From: Bacteroidales bacterium
GTDB lineage: Bacteria > Bacteroidota > Bacteroidia > Bacteroidales > UBA12170
Assembly (NCBI GenBank): GCA_021158405.1
Contig: JAGGUP010000036.1
Coordinates: 1 to 36,420, forward strand
Direction of reading: 5' to 3'
DNA length: 36,420 bases
Below the pieces are notes generated by a model, which had not been told where the DNA came from, searched no databases, and saw only the letters and a program-made list of their open reading frames with translations. Of this stretch, positions 22,885 to 32,799 are shown piece after piece. The position numbers and the translations under genes are program-made. Positions within the stretch are counted from its first letter, which is position 1, and each line of letters starts with the position of its first letter.

Positions 22885-23826
22885 ATGATTAGAAAAAAAG
22901 TTTTAGTTACGGGAGGTGCCGGTTTTGTAGGTTCTCACCTGATTGATCGATTACTTAAAGAAGGCAATGAAGTTATTTGTGTCGACAACTATTTTACGGG
23001 ACAAAAACAAAACATTATTCATCTAATGGAAAATCCCTTTTTTGAATATATCCGGCATGACATTACAATGCCTTTCTTTATTGAGGTGGATGAAATTTTT
23101 AATTTAGCCTGTCCTGCTTCGCCCATTCATTATCAACTCAATCCAATTAAAACGGTTAAAACATCTGTTAGTGGCGCCATTAATATGCTCGGGCTTGCCA
23201 AAAGGATAAATGCCAAAATATTACAAGCCTCCACTAGTGAAGTTTATGGGGATCCAAAAGTGCATCCACAACGCGAAGATTATTGGGGACACGTAAATCC
23301 AATTGGAACAAGGTCTTGTTATGATGAAGGTAAAAGAGTAGCGGAAACCCTGTTTTTTAATTATCATTGGCAAAATCAAGTACGCATAAAAGTCATTCGT
23401 ATTTTTAATACCTATGGACCTCGTATGCATCCGCATGATGGCCGCGTAGTTTCCAATTTTATTATGCAAGCCTTACAAGGCAAAGACATTACCATTTATG
23501 GTGACGGATCTCAAACGAGAAGTTTTCAATATGTTGATGACTTAGTAGAAGGAATGATTCGAATGATGAACTCCAGAGAAGATTTTATAGGTCCCGTAAA
23601 TATTGGGAATCCTAATGAATTTACAATCGGAGAATTAGCTGAAAAAGTAATTGAATTGACAGGAACAAAGTCAAAGATTATCTATGAAGCTTTACCATCT
23701 GATGATCCTTTACAACGTCAACCGGATATTTCTTTAGCAAAAAAAGAACTCAATTGGCAACCAAATATACAATTGGAAGAAGGTTTGAAGAAAACCATCG
23801 ATTATTTTAAACGATATGTAAATTAA
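22885..23826 (+). CDS. uxs: UDP-glucuronate decarboxylase (UDP-xylose synthase)
   Basis: This gene encodes 313 aa of the extended SDR family. [10 protein letters not shown] (9-18) binds NAD. Ser/Thr in STSEVYGDP and Tyr146-xxx-Lys150 (SCYDEGK) make up the catalytic site. [19 protein letters not shown] and [22 protein letters not shown] are hallmarks of the UXS clade. It turns UDP-glucuronate into UDP-xylose. It is co-transcribed with ugd and followed by a strong terminator. Length is normal for bacterial, single-domain, soluble forms. Confidence 0.94.
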   Translation: MIRKKVLVTGGAGFVGSHLIDRLLKEGNEVICVDNYFTGQKQNIIHLMENPFFEYIRHDITMPFFIEVDEIFNLACPASPIHYQLNPIKTVKTSVSGAINMLGLAKRINAKILQASTSEVYGDPKVHPQREDYWGHVNPIGTRSCYDEGKRVAETLFFNYHWQNQVRIKVIRIFNTYGPRMHPHDGRVVSNFIMQALQGKDITIYGDGSQTRSFQYVDDLVEGMIRMMNSREDFIGPVNIGNPNEFTIGELAEKVIELTGTKSKIIYEALPSDDPLQRQPDISLAKKELNWQPNIQLEEGLKKTIDYFKRYVN

Positions 23827-23842
23827 TAGTAAAGAAAGCTTT

Positions 23843-23869
23843 AAGTGCAGGAAACTCCTGCACTTTTTT
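23843..23869 (+). terminator. Terminator of the ugd-uxs operon
   Basis: AAGTGCAGGA and TCCTGCACTT form a perfect 10-bp stem with a short AAC loop followed by a run of T, starting 17 bp after the uxs stop. Confidence 0.85.
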
Positions 23870-23890
23870 GTTTAATCAGCATTTAAAAAC

Positions 23891-24748
23891 ATGACTAAAA
23901 TATTAATCACCGGAGGCGACGGACAATTGGGAAGTGCAATACAGGCCGCCGCTAAAAATTTTCCAAGCTTTAGTTTAACCTATACTGATATAGCTGATTT
24001 TGATATCACGAATGCACAATCGGTTGATGATTATTTAGCGAAAGAAGATTTTGATTATTTGGTTAATTGCGCGGCTTATACAGCTGTCGATAAAGCTGAA
24101 GAAGACAAAAGTTTGGCCTATTTGATCAATGAGCAAGGCCCGAAAAATCTGGCTCTTGCATGCGAAAAATACAATTGTCGCCTGATTCATATTTCAACAG
24201 ATTATGTTTTTGACGGTAAAAGTTATCTCCCTTACAAAGAATCGATGGAAACAAATCCACCTTCAGTGTATGGACAATCAAAATTAGCTGGAGAAAAAGC
24301 TATTATTGAACATTCTGACTCTAGCATTATTATTAGAACTTCTTGGTTATATTCTGAGTTTGGTAACAATTTTTTTAAAACCATGTTGAAATTTGGTGCG
24401 GAGCGTAAGGAATTACGCGTTATTTTTGATCAAATTGGAACTCCAACCTATGCCGGAGATTTAGCATCAACTATTCTGAAAATCATAGAGATAAACAAAA
24501 AATTAACCACAAACGAAATTTATCATTTTTCTAATGAAGGTGTGATTAGTTGGTATGATTTTGCAAAAGAAATAATGGAACTAGCACATTTAAGTTGCAA
24601 TATAGTTCCCATAGAGAGCTTTGAATATCCACTTCCTGCTCCCCGACCACATTATAGTGTACTTAATAAAAGTAAAATTAAAACTGCCTTTAATTTGACT
24701 ATTCCGTATTGGAAAGACAGCTTGAAGCTAGCTCTAAAAAGAATTTAA
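23891..24748 (+). CDS. rfbD: dTDP-4-dehydrorhamnose reductase
   Basis: This gene encodes 285 aa. GGDGQLGSA (8-16) is the cofactor-binding loop. STDYVFDGK (102-110) and Tyr127-xxx-Lys131 (YGQSK) form the catalytic set of RmlD. RTSWLYSEFGNNF and the closing PRPHYSVLNKSK are also typical. It catalyses the last NADPH-dependent step to dTDP-L-rhamnose. The rfbA, rfbB and rfbC genes are not in the window, so the pathway is split in this genome. It lies 21 bp after a terminator, so it needs its own promoter or readthrough. Confidence 0.93.
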   Translation: MTKILITGGDGQLGSAIQAAAKNFPSFSLTYTDIADFDITNAQSVDDYLAKEDFDYLVNCAAYTAVDKAEEDKSLAYLINEQGPKNLALACEKYNCRLIHISTDYVFDGKSYLPYKESMETNPPSVYGQSKLAGEKAIIEHSDSSIIIRTSWLYSEFGNNFFKTMLKFGAERKELRVIFDQIGTPTYAGDLASTILKIIEINKKLTTNEIYHFSNEGVISWYDFAKEIMELAHLSCNIVPIESFEYPLPAPRPHYSVLNKSKIKTAFNLTIPYWKDSLKLALKRI

Positions 24749-24765
24749 GAATAATCCAGATCAAT

Positions 24766-25776
24766 TTATTCCGATTTTAATGCATCCATAAACCCATCAC
24801 TCATTTGGGTTTGCAATCCGGATTGTTTATCAAAATAAATAAAATAGGCCTGAATTTCGGGATATTGCTCAATAAAAGCTAAAGCTTTTTCCATCCCCAT
24901 AACCATAAATGCCGTAGCAAAAGCATCTGCATCAGTACAAGTTTTAGCCAATACAGAAACGCTTAATAAAGAATGTACAACAGGATATCCGGATTTGGGA
25001 TCGAGACTATGCGCATAGCGAACACCATCTATTTCATAATATTTACGATAATTTCCGGATGTAGCTAAGGCACAATTTTCTAATTCAAAAGTCTGTTGTA
25101 ATTCACGTTCATCGTCCGATTCCTCACTTGGCTTTTCAATGCCTACTATCCATTTTTCATGATTTGGTTTTTCACCCTTTGCAAGCAATTCGCCGCCCAC
25201 ATCAATTAAATAATTGTCAATACCTAAAGATGAAAAGTATTTCCCCAAAACATCGACTGAATTTCCTTGTGCTATAGCATTAAAGTTCAACTGCATGCGT
25301 GGATCTTTTTTCAGCAAATGATTTTCTTTTACCGAAACACCTCGATAATCGACCAATTGTTTTAAACTATCAATAAGCGCGGGATCAATTTTATCCGGCT
25401 GACCAAATGTTCCAAATCCCCAGGCATTTGCTAAGGGGCCAATGGTAATATCCATGGCACCATCTGTTAAGTCTGCAATTCGTATAGCTTCGTAAAAATT
25501 ATCTAAAAACCATTCATCCAGCTCAACCTCTTCATTTCTATTCGCCTTGCTTACAATACTTTGTGGTTGATAAATAGAAACAGATTGATCGAATGCATCT
25601 AAAATAGAATCTATATCTACTTTTAAATTCCGTTCCAAATTATCGAAATAAATAATTGAATAATAAGTTCCCTGAGCTTCCCCAATTAAATGAACTTTCT
25701 CTACTGAATGAGAACATGACAAAAGAGAAAGTCCTAAACCAAATAAAACAAGCTCTTTTACTCTATTTTTAATCAT
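24766..25776 (-). CDS. apbE: FAD:protein FMN transferase
   Basis: This gene encodes 336 aa. The signal peptide ends in the lipobox LLSCS, so it is a periplasm-facing lipoprotein. ApbE family signatures are QGTYYSIIYF, DGAMDITIGPLANAWGF, NFNAIAQGNSVD, the IDVGGELLAKG motif, TSGNYRKYYEIDG, HSLDPKSGYPV, and CTDADAFATAFMVMG near the end. It attaches FMN by a phosphodiester bond to Thr of exported domains. NqrB and NqrC, encoded just upstream, are the classical substrates, so its position is functional. It starts 2 bp after the barrel gene's stop and is co-transcribed with it. Confidence 0.94.
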   Translation of the reverse strand: MIKNRVKELVLFGLGLSLLSCSHSVEKVHLIGEAQGTYYSIIYFDNLERNLKVDIDSILDAFDQSVSIYQPQSIVSKANRNEEVELDEWFLDNFYEAIRIADLTDGAMDITIGPLANAWGFGTFGQPDKIDPALIDSLKQLVDYRGVSVKENHLLKKDPRMQLNFNAIAQGNSVDVLGKYFSSLGIDNYLIDVGGELLAKGEKPNHEKWIVGIEKPSEESDDERELQQTFELENCALATSGNYRKYYEIDGVRYAHSLDPKSGYPVVHSLLSVSVLAKTCTDADAFATAFMVMGMEKALAFIEQYPEIQAYFIYFDKQSGLQTQMSDGFMDALKSE

Positions 25777-25778
25777 AC

Positions 25779-26363
25779 TTAAAATTTAAATCCTATGCGA
25801 AAACTTGGAGTTGCATAAGGGACTAACATCTCATTTTGCGAATCACGGCTTCTGGAAAGAAAACCAATACCAATGTTTGCACTAACAAAGAAATTAGTTG
25901 TGGGCGAATAGATAAGTCCATTATTAATTAAAAAGGCCGTATTGAGATATTTTTTACTTGTAGTAGATTCCGTTTCATTATAATAAGAACTCCAATAATT
26001 ATTCTCTGAGATGGAAATAAGTCGAAATTCTGCGCCTAAGAAATAGCGTAATACACCTTGTCCTGTAGGGTAAAACTTAATACCCATACCAACCCACCAA
26101 TGAACTTCATCAGACCACAAATCGCCAAAGGGCGAAAGTGTAATAGAAACAGGCACATTGAAAGACATTCTTCCATCGGCTAAAACATGCTCGTATTCCA
26201 GCGAAACTCTTCGCACCAACACATCGGAAAGCATGATAGAAAAGTTATTATCATTTTCAATAGTATTTGTATTATTAGTTTCATTAAATTGATTGTATTG
26301 TCCAAAAGTAGCCACGGAGCTACTCATCAAAAGTGCGATAAAAATCAGGTTAATATTTTTCAT
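25779..26363 (-). CDS. Small outer-membrane beta-barrel-like protein
   Basis: This gene encodes 194 aa. The signal peptide is MKNINLIFIALLMSSSVATFGQ, with a mature Gln N-terminus. The rest alternates hydrophobic and polar residues in strand-sized blocks (VRRVSLEYEHV, HWWVGMGIKFYP, RYFLGAEFRLIS, FFVSANIGIGFL), ending in SFRIGFKF with terminal Phe, as in 8-10-stranded barrels resembling DUF3575-like proteins. The function is unknown. Coupling to apbE may be simply positional. It follows the nqr terminator, so it and apbE form a separate unit. Confidence 0.75.
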   Translation of the reverse strand: MKNINLIFIALLMSSSVATFGQYNQFNETNNTNTIENDNNFSIMLSDVLVRRVSLEYEHVLADGRMSFNVPVSITLSPFGDLWSDEVHWWVGMGIKFYPTGQGVLRYFLGAEFRLISISENNYWSSYYNETESTTSKKYLNTAFLINNGLIYSPTTNFFVSANIGIGFLSRSRDSQNEMLVPYATPSFRIGFKF

Positions 26364-26427
26364 AGATCTTATTTGAGTAAAATAATTTAAGCTAAGTTAC
26401 AATTCTTAAATAATAATCCTAAATAAA

Positions 26428-26456
26428 AGAGCTGATTTTTTATCAAAATCAGCTCT
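26428..26456 (-). terminator. Terminator of the nqr operon
   Basis: On the minus strand AGAGCTGATTTT pairs perfectly with AAAATCAGCTCT (12-bp stem, 5-nt loop) and is followed by TTTATTT. It starts 8 bp after the nqrF stop. Confidence 0.85.
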
Positions 26457-26463
26457 CCAAAGA

Positions 26464-27720
26464 TTATCCTCCGAAATCATCAAAGGCAATCATTTCTTCT
26501 GGGACTCCATAATCATCCAGCATTTTCAATACCGCTTGATTCATCATAGGAGGTCCGCAGAGATAGAATTCTATTTCTTCAGGTTCTTCATGCTTTTTCA
26601 AATATTCATCCATAATTACCTGATGAATAAAACCAACATAACCTGTCCAATTATCTTCTGCTAGAGGTTCAGACAAGGCGATATTGAATTTAAAATTTGG
26701 ATTATTTTTTTCAATAGCCTTAAACTCATCAACATAGAACAATTCACGTAAAGAACGACCTCCGTACCAGAAAGTTGCTTTACGATCTGTTTTTTGTGTT
26801 AGGAACTGATCGTAAATATGAGAACGCATCGGAGCCATTCCGGCACCGCCACCAATAAACATCATTTCGCGTTTTGTTGGCTTGATGAAGAACTCACCAT
26901 AAGGACCGGAAACCATTACTTTATCGCCGGGTTTACGCGAGAAGACAAATGAAGAACAAATACCAGGATTCACTTTCATAAATCCTCCTGCTTTACTATC
27001 AAATGGAGGAGTTGCTATTCTGATATTCAGCATAACAATATTCCCTTCGGCAGGATGATTGGCCATAGAATAAGCACGGTAAATGGGTTCAGGATTCTTC
27101 ATTTGCAAATCCCACATTTTAAATTTATCCCAATCACCACGATATTCTTCATCAATATCCATGTCCTTGAAATTAACCGTTGTTGCCGGTACATCAATTT
27201 GAATATATCCTCCGGATTTGAATTCCATGTTTTCACCCTCAGGCAGTTGAACTACAAACTCCTTAATAAAAGTAGCTACATTCCTGTTAGAGATTACTGT
27301 ACATTCCCATTTCTTAATACCAAAGATTTCAGCAGGAATTTCAATTTCCATATCTTCTCTCACTTTCACCTGGCAGCCTAAGCGCCAATTAGCTAACTGT
27401 TCTTTTCTAGTGAAAAAACCTTTCTCTGTAGGAAGAATAGTTCCTCCTCCACTAATTACCTGACAAGTACACATTCCACATGTTCCTCCTCCTCCACAAG
27501 CAGAAGGTAAATACACCTTTTGGGCAGCAAGAGTGGCTAAAACAGACGAACCCGGGGAGGTAATTATTTCTCTTTCTCCATTTAAAGTAATTTTAACATC
27601 GCCTTGTGGAGTAAGCTTTTTCTTAGCATAAAGCAGCACCATGACAAGGATTAATATCACAGACAAGAAGACAACTATACTTGAAATAACGATTGTTCCG
27701 ATTCCTATATTTAATAACAT
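26464..27720 (-). CDS. nqrF: Na+-NQR subunit F, NADH-oxidising
   Basis: This gene encodes 418 aa. One N-terminal membrane helix (about 8-32) is followed by a plant-type 2Fe-2S domain with Cys75, Cys81, Cys84 and Cys116, an FAD-binding domain with RAYSMAN, and an NADH-binding domain with GGGAGMAPMRSH and LCGPPMMNQAV. It is the electron entry point: NADH to FAD to 2Fe-2S and on to the membrane flavins. Last gene of nqrABCDEF, 24 bp after nqrE, with a strong terminator behind it. Length is usual for the family. Confidence 0.96.
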   Translation of the reverse strand: MLLNIGIGTIVISSIVVFLSVILILVMVLLYAKKKLTPQGDVKITLNGEREIITSPGSSVLATLAAQKVYLPSACGGGGTCGMCTCQVISGGGTILPTEKGFFTRKEQLANWRLGCQVKVREDMEIEIPAEIFGIKKWECTVISNRNVATFIKEFVVQLPEGENMEFKSGGYIQIDVPATTVNFKDMDIDEEYRGDWDKFKMWDLQMKNPEPIYRAYSMANHPAEGNIVMLNIRIATPPFDSKAGGFMKVNPGICSSFVFSRKPGDKVMVSGPYGEFFIKPTKREMMFIGGGAGMAPMRSHIYDQFLTQKTDRKATFWYGGRSLRELFYVDEFKAIEKNNPNFKFNIALSEPLAEDNWTGYVGFIHQVIMDEYLKKHEEPEEIEFYLCGPPMMNQAVLKMLDDYGVPEEMIAFDDFGG

Positions 27721-27744
27721 CGTTTTGTTTTTTAAAGGTTCAAC

Positions 27745-28362
27745 TTATAACTTAATGCCCAGAAAGCTCATAAAAGCAATTCCCATTAAGCCAGTAATAA
27801 TAAATGTAATCCCAATACCTTTAAGTGGTCCCGGTACATTTGAATAATGAATTTTCTCTCGAATAGCAGCAATTCCGACAATGGCTAAAAACCACCCAAT
27901 ACCAGAACCCAGAGCAAAAGCAGTTGCTTCTCCTAATGACTGATATTCGCGCTCCTGCATAAACAAAGAACCTCCTAAAATTGCACAGTTTACAGCAATT
28001 AAAGGGAGGAAAATACCAAGTGAAGAATAGAGTGCTGGTGAAAATTTCTCGACAACCATTTCCACCAATTGAACCATAGAAGCAATTACAGCGATAAACA
28101 TGATAAAGCTTAAGAAACTCAAATCAACTTCGGCAAAATCTTCGTCTAACCACACTAAAGCCCCTGGTTTTAATAAGTACTCATTCATCAAATAATCAAC
28201 TGGAACGGTAATTCCTAAAACAAAAATTACAGCAGCACCTAAACCAACGGAAGTGTTTACCGTTTTAGATACCGCAATATAAGAACACATGCCTAAGAAA
28301 TAGGCGAAGACCATATTATCGATAAATATGGATTTTATAAATATGTTAAATATTTCTTGCAT
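27745..28362 (-). CDS. nqrE: Na+-NQR subunit E
   Basis: This gene encodes 205 aa, an integral membrane protein with about six helices. Family hallmarks include NMVFAYFLGMCSYIAVSK near the N-terminus and NCAILGGSLFMQER. The Cys residues in the GMCSY and NCAIL helices correspond to those that bind the intramembrane 2Fe-2S cluster shared with NqrD. It pairs with NqrD in antiparallel topology and lies 24 bp after nqrD. Rnf complexes carry related subunits, but the full nqrA-F order identifies NQR. Confidence 0.95.
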   Translation of the reverse strand: MQEIFNIFIKSIFIDNMVFAYFLGMCSYIAVSKTVNTSVGLGAAVIFVLGITVPVDYLMNEYLLKPGALVWLDEDFAEVDLSFLSFIMFIAVIASMVQLVEMVVEKFSPALYSSLGIFLPLIAVNCAILGGSLFMQEREYQSLGEATAFALGSGIGWFLAIVGIAAIREKIHYSNVPGPLKGIGITFIITGLMGIAFMSFLGIKL

Positions 28363-28386
28363 CGTTTCTAATTTTTAGATTAAGCA

Positions 28387-29040
28387 TTAGTCTTTAATAA
28401 GATCTGGATTCTTACTACGTTGAACCCAAATGATAACCCCAACAACAATAAGAGCCATAGGTGGCAAAATCATCAAACCGTTATTTACATAACCAATATC
28501 ATAAAGTCCAATAGTTTTAAATACTTCCCAACCTAAAATTGTTCCTGATCCGAAAAGTTCGCGAAAAAATGCAACGATGACTAAAATCATACCATATCCA
28601 AGACCATTTCCTATTCCATCCATAAAAGAAGGCCAAGGTTTATTTACCATAGAAAAGGCTTCAAAACGACCCATAATGATACAGTTGGTAATAATTAAAC
28701 CAACGAACACTGACAATTGTTTGCTTACTTGATAAGCGTATGCTTTCAAAATCTGGTCAACGATAATTACCAATGCGGCGATAATCACTAACTGAACAAT
28801 AATACGGATACGCTGAGGAATGGTATTTCTTAATAACGAAATAATTACGTTACCTGCGCCAAGCACAAACATTACAGAAATAGACATCACTATTGCGGGT
28901 TCCAATTTTGCTGTAACAGCAAGGGCGGAACAAATACCCAAAACCTGCACCGTAATTGGATTGTTTTTCCCAATTGGATCGGTTAGCAATTTGATGTTTT
29001 TTGTAGAAAACATCGATTCTTTTTGTACTTGTTCACTCAT
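28387..29040 (-). CDS. nqrD: Na+-NQR subunit D
   Basis: This gene encodes 217 aa with about six membrane helices. [11 protein letters not shown] carries the N-terminal Cys and [15 protein letters not shown] the second, together forming half of the intramembrane Fe-S site with NqrE. The C-terminus is short and charged (NPDLIKD). Its ATG overlaps the nqrC stop by 4 bp, so the two are translationally coupled. It takes part in Na+ translocation across the inner membrane. Confidence 0.95.
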   Translation of the reverse strand: MSEQVQKESMFSTKNIKLLTDPIGKNNPITVQVLGICSALAVTAKLEPAIVMSISVMFVLGAGNVIISLLRNTIPQRIRIIVQLVIIAALVIIVDQILKAYAYQVSKQLSVFVGLIITNCIIMGRFEAFSMVNKPWPSFMDGIGNGLGYGMILVIVAFFRELFGSGTILGWEVFKTIGLYDIGYVNNGLMILPPMALIVVGVIIWVQRSKNPDLIKD

Positions 29041-29786
29041 TTCTTAAGACTTTTAATATATGGAACATAATTTTCTAGACAATCGAGCAACATACTGTTT
29101 ACTCCCATGGAAGTAATTGTACCTCCTGAAATAGCATCCACACCGTGTATTTGTTGATTTGAAGCTAATTTTGCTACTCCGCCTTTCACCACTTTTAAGG
29201 ATGTAAAATTGCCTTGATCATCGAAAATAGTTTTCCCGACAAAAGGGTTTGTAAAAGCAGGGAAAATAATTTCAGCGCCTAAGCCTGGAGTTTCACCTTT
29301 GTGGTCAAAAACAACTCCTTTAATGGTATTAAAATCGGATTGAAGGGCGATATTTCCCCAAACCGGTCCCCATAAACCTTTTCCCAACAAAGGAATAATG
29401 TAATAGGTTTTCCCATCAACATTACAAACAAATAATGGAGAAAGAAATGACTCTCCTTTACTTTTATTGTAAAGTTCCGTTTTTAGGTTTAGGTTAAAAG
29501 CACGAAGAGTCCCTTTTTCAAAAGAACCATTTTTGTACATATCAACAATTTCTCCTTTTTGGTTAATGAGCCATTCTTCAACAATATATTTGTTGTAAGT
29601 AGTTTCTGAGTTTTCAGGAGTACATTCAATATTTGCAGAGGCAAGTATTGCTTGCATTTTCTCATTTTTCACGTTCTGTAATTGCTTATCTTTTAGCAAT
29701 ACTGCAGTAGTTGATAAAACCGCAGCTACAATGATAACCATCACAGAGGCATAAATAAAAATGTATGAGTTACTATTTGTATTCAT
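29037..29786 (-). CDS. nqrC: Na+-NQR subunit C, flavinylated
   Basis: This gene encodes 249 aa. One N-terminal helix (about 9-30) anchors a periplasmic FMN-binding domain. The motif [10 protein letters not shown] (218-226) is the flavinylation site, with Thr223 as likely FMN acceptor. Most proteobacterial enzymes have SGAT where this has [13 protein letters not shown] is the second conserved block. FMN would be added by the ApbE encoded downstream. It sits 12 bp after nqrB and overlaps nqrD. Confidence 0.95.
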   Translation of the reverse strand: MNTNSNSYIFIYASVMVIIVAAVLSTTAVLLKDKQLQNVKNEKMQAILASANIECTPENSETTYNKYIVEEWLINQKGEIVDMYKNGSFEKGTLRAFNLNLKTELYNKSKGESFLSPLFVCNVDGKTYYIIPLLGKGLWGPVWGNIALQSDFNTIKGVVFDHKGETPGLGAEIIFPAFTNPFVGKTIFDDQGNFTSLKVVKGGVAKLASNQQIHGVDAISGGTITSMGVNSMLLDCLENYVPYIKSLKK

Positions 29787-29798
29787 TTTTCTACAATT

Positions 29799-30956
29799 TT
29801 AATGGTTAACAGCAATTAGTTTAGCCCGTTTTATTCTGCGTTTGATATTTGCTTGAACAACATAATGATCGATCAAAGGTGCAAATACATTCAAAAGTAA
29901 GATAGCAAGCATCATCCCTTCCGGATAAGCAGGATTCAATACCCGAATGAGTACAGCCATAATTCCAATTAGTAAGCCATAAATATACTTACCGGTATTA
30001 GTTTGAGCAGCACTTACAGGATCAGTAGCCATAAAGACAGCTCCAAATGCAAATCCACCCAAAATCAAGTGGTAATAAGCGGGAACGTCATTCATATAAT
30101 GATTAGCGCCAACAGCATTGAATAGCAATCCCATTGCAAAACCTCCAACAAAAACACTAAACATTACACGCCAACTGGCAATACCTGTCCACAATAAAAT
30201 AATAGCACCTAATAATATAGCAAAAGTGGAAGTTTCTCCAACCGAACCGGGTATAAAACCAAAGAATGCATCAGCAACCGATGGTAGTTCTATCTTATCT
30301 GTTGCTGTCATTAACTGACCAAGAGGTGTGGCGCCGGAAAAAGCATCTGCTTTATCTGCAATCCAAACTTTATCGCCCGACATATTTGACGGATAAGCAA
30401 AAAATAGGAAAGCACGCGCGATTAACGCCGGATTCATAATGTTCATTCCTGTACCACCAAATACTTCTTTCCCAATGATAACAGCAAAAATAGTTGCAAC
30501 AGCAACCATCCATAAAGGAGTGGTAACAGGTACAATTAATGGAATTAAAAACCCTGAAACCAAAAAACCTTCATTTACTTCGTGGCCACGTATTTGGGCA
30601 AAAACAAATTCGGTTCCTAGTCCAACAACATAGGAAACAATAATGATTGGAACAACCAACCAGAATCCATAGAAGAAATTGCTCATTAGTGTAGCATCCA
30701 CTCCAATGGAAAGATTATGCTGATATCCAACATTCCACATACCAAAAAGTAAAGCGGGAATTAAAGCAATCACCACCATAAACATGGTGCGTTTCAAATC
30801 AATTGCATCGCGGATATGACTCCCTTTTTTAGTTACCGTTCTTGGGACAAACAAGAAAGTTTCAAATGCTTCAAAAGTTGAACGCAAATAATGAAATTTC
30901 CCTCCTTCCTCAACATTAGGTTTAATTTTATCTATATAATTTCGTAAAGCTTTCAT
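29799..30956 (-). CDS. nqrB: Na+-NQR subunit B, flavinylated
   Basis: This gene encodes 385 aa with about ten membrane helices. The flavinylation motif FSGATPLG ends the ApbE recognition block, with Thr210 as FMN acceptor. GKEVFGGTGMNIMNPALIARAF and FMATDPVSAAQTNTGK are family-specific. It also binds riboflavin and forms the Na+ pathway. It lies 20 bp after nqrA. The ~385-residue length is a little shorter than the ~410 of Vibrio-type subunits. Confidence 0.95.
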   Translation of the reverse strand: MKALRNYIDKIKPNVEEGGKFHYLRSTFEAFETFLFVPRTVTKKGSHIRDAIDLKRTMFMVVIALIPALLFGMWNVGYQHNLSIGVDATLMSNFFYGFWLVVPIIIVSYVVGLGTEFVFAQIRGHEVNEGFLVSGFLIPLIVPVTTPLWMVAVATIFAVIIGKEVFGGTGMNIMNPALIARAFLFFAYPSNMSGDKVWIADKADAFSGATPLGQLMTATDKIELPSVADAFFGFIPGSVGETSTFAILLGAIILLWTGIASWRVMFSVFVGGFAMGLLFNAVGANHYMNDVPAYYHLILGGFAFGAVFMATDPVSAAQTNTGKYIYGLLIGIMAVLIRVLNPAYPEGMMLAILLLNVFAPLIDHYVVQANIKRRIKRAKLIAVNH

Positions 30957-30976
30957 TTAGCGTTTGATTTTTTCGA

Positions 30977-32326
30977 TTAACTCATTTCTTTTCTTAAAAA
31001 CTCAAGCCCGTCAGCAACCACTGATTGAATCTCAATTTTTGAGGTGCTAATAAATTCTATTAAAGCAAAATCTTCAGCATCAATTTCATAAATGCCCAAA
31101 TTTTCCATAGCATCTATATCTCGACTCAAAATGGCTTTTATTAATTGCATTGGATAAATATCGAAAGGAAATACTTTTTCGAATTGCCCAGTCATTACAA
31201 AAGCCCTAACGCCTCCATTTAAATTAGTATCTAATTGATAGGTTTTATTAGGTGTAAACCAAGAAAACAAGGAGCGATAAAAGCTAAATTTATTCAGGTT
31301 TGGTGTTATCCATCCAATAAATTGAGAATGATCACCTTCCGGAATTACACTCAATTGATTATGGTAATAACTTAAATACCCATTAGATTCTATCTTAGTA
31401 CCCGTTAAGGGGTTTCCACTTATATAGCGATTATTTTTTTTAGATACATTTCCCGAAATCAACTCTTGAATGCAAACTCCTTTTTTAGCTTTTACATAAT
31501 GTGGTTTCAAAACCTCAGAACCTGCAATAGCAAAAAGTTTATCAGCATCATAATGGCCTTTCAAAAATAAATTACCGATAATTAATACATCCTGAACATT
31601 CACAGTCCAAACCACTTCTCCCTTGTTTATAGGATCTAAAGCCGCAATTTGTGTTCCCACTAAACTAGCCGGATACTTTCCTTTAAACAAATTTATTTCT
31701 ACATTTTTCGCATTTAACAACACCCTGGTTTGCGTATCAAGAGCATGCAAATTCAAATGTAGCTTTCCTGAGCTTAATTTAGCTAAGGCATTCAGTCCGG
31801 CTTGAAATACTTCTCCTTTCCCATGCAAAATAAAATCATAATCCACAGCTAAAGGACCATTATCAAAACCAGAAATAAAAATGGCCTTCGGGTTTTGCGT
31901 TGGGTCTGCAATAGTTGAATATGGACGTTGACGAATGCACGACCATAAACCGCTTTGCAATAACTTTTCTGTAATGGCTTCCCGATTTAAACTTATTGGA
32001 TTAGCAGCTCCAAAATCTACGTATTCGTTCTTATCGTCTGCTTCAATTCGAATTTCCAACAAAACGCGTTTTGCACCCCGTTTTATTTCCGTGATTGTAC
32101 CGCTAACAGGCGAGGTAAACTGAATGTTTTCACGATATTTATCAAAAAATACCGGACTCCCAGCTTTAACCTTATCGCCTTCTTTCACTTTCAATTTAGG
32201 AAATACGCCAATAAAATCGGTAGGTTTTAATGCATACTTCGTGGAGCGTAACTCGCTAACCGTTCTATCGGCTTCTCCTTGAAGTTTTATCAGCAAACCT
32301 TTCTTAATCTTAATTATTTCTGACAT
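30977..32326 (-). CDS. nqrA: Na+-NQR subunit A, quinone-binding
   Basis: This gene encodes 449 aa and is soluble, facing the cytoplasm. The N-terminus IKIKKGLLIKLQGEAD and ALKPTDFIGVFPKLKVKEGD, then SPVSGTITEI, are the biotinyl/lipoyl-like fold shared with RnfC. GLWSCIRQRPYSTIADPTQNPKAIFIS is the most diagnostic block. It lacks the Fe-S motifs of RnfC, as expected for NqrA. First gene of the operon. No perfect promoter is evident in the 473-bp upstream region. Confidence 0.95.
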   Translation of the reverse strand: MSEIIKIKKGLLIKLQGEADRTVSELRSTKYALKPTDFIGVFPKLKVKEGDKVKAGSPVFFDKYRENIQFTSPVSGTITEIKRGAKRVLLEIRIEADDKNEYVDFGAANPISLNREAITEKLLQSGLWSCIRQRPYSTIADPTQNPKAIFISGFDNGPLAVDYDFILHGKGEVFQAGLNALAKLSSGKLHLNLHALDTQTRVLLNAKNVEINLFKGKYPASLVGTQIAALDPINKGEVVWTVNVQDVLIIGNLFLKGHYDADKLFAIAGSEVLKPHYVKAKKGVCIQELISGNVSKKNNRYISGNPLTGTKIESNGYLSYYHNQLSVIPEGDHSQFIGWITPNLNKFSFYRSLFSWFTPNKTYQLDTNLNGGVRAFVMTGQFEKVFPFDIYPMQLIKAILSRDIDAMENLGIYEIDAEDFALIEFISTSKIEIQSVVADGLEFLRKEMS

Positions 32327-32799
32327 AAATTTAATTTGACTGAAATTAGTATTGTTTGGTTCTAAAAAGTCTTGAAATTATAAGTTAAATGTATTTATTT
32401 CCTTTCCCCTACTAGGAAAAAATATTTTTCTACGCTTAAAAACGGGGCTAAATTATTAAAATGTTTTTTAATTAACAACTAAAATCCATATTCGTAATTA
32501 TTTACATATATCAAATGTTCTATAAATTTAAAGAGCTTATTCTTAATAAATTACAAAAATAAAAACCCCTTAAATCCTTATATAGAACTATTATATATTA
32601 CAACCTAAGATGAATTTTTTACTGATTTTTATCAACTTTCTAATAAATGTAAGTTGATTCTTCACAAATCTATTGGTTCATACATACATTTCACACAGAT
32701 ATTTTTCATAAAATCGTTTATAAGATTTGAAGTTTTTGAACAAAAACAAAACTTTAATTGCTAGTTTTGGCATACGAACAGGCGAAAAATTATATTTGA
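32327..32799. other. Divergent intergenic region between nqrA and the plug-protein gene
   Basis: 473 bp of AT-rich DNA. On the minus strand CAAAAATA (32554-32561) and CAAATCTA (32665-32672) are TAnnTTTG-type boxes that could serve nqr but lack a proper -33. On the plus strand TTTG (32735-32738) and TAGTTTTG (32762-32769) may serve the downstream gene. No small ORF, RNA structure or repeat is convincing. Confidence 0.45.
32735..32769 (+). promoter_or_regulatory. Candidate promoter of the plug-domain gene
   Basis: TTTG 32735-32738, a 23-bp spacer and TAGTTTTG 32762-32769 resemble the phylum promoter, though the spacer is 2-4 bp longer than ideal. The ATG follows 30 bp later. Confidence 0.4.

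Noticed and set aside
24766-32326. Rnf complex instead of NQR
   Set aside because: NqrA lacks the RnfC Fe-S motifs, NqrF has the fused 2Fe-2S and FAD/NADH domains, and no RnfB ferredoxin gene is present.
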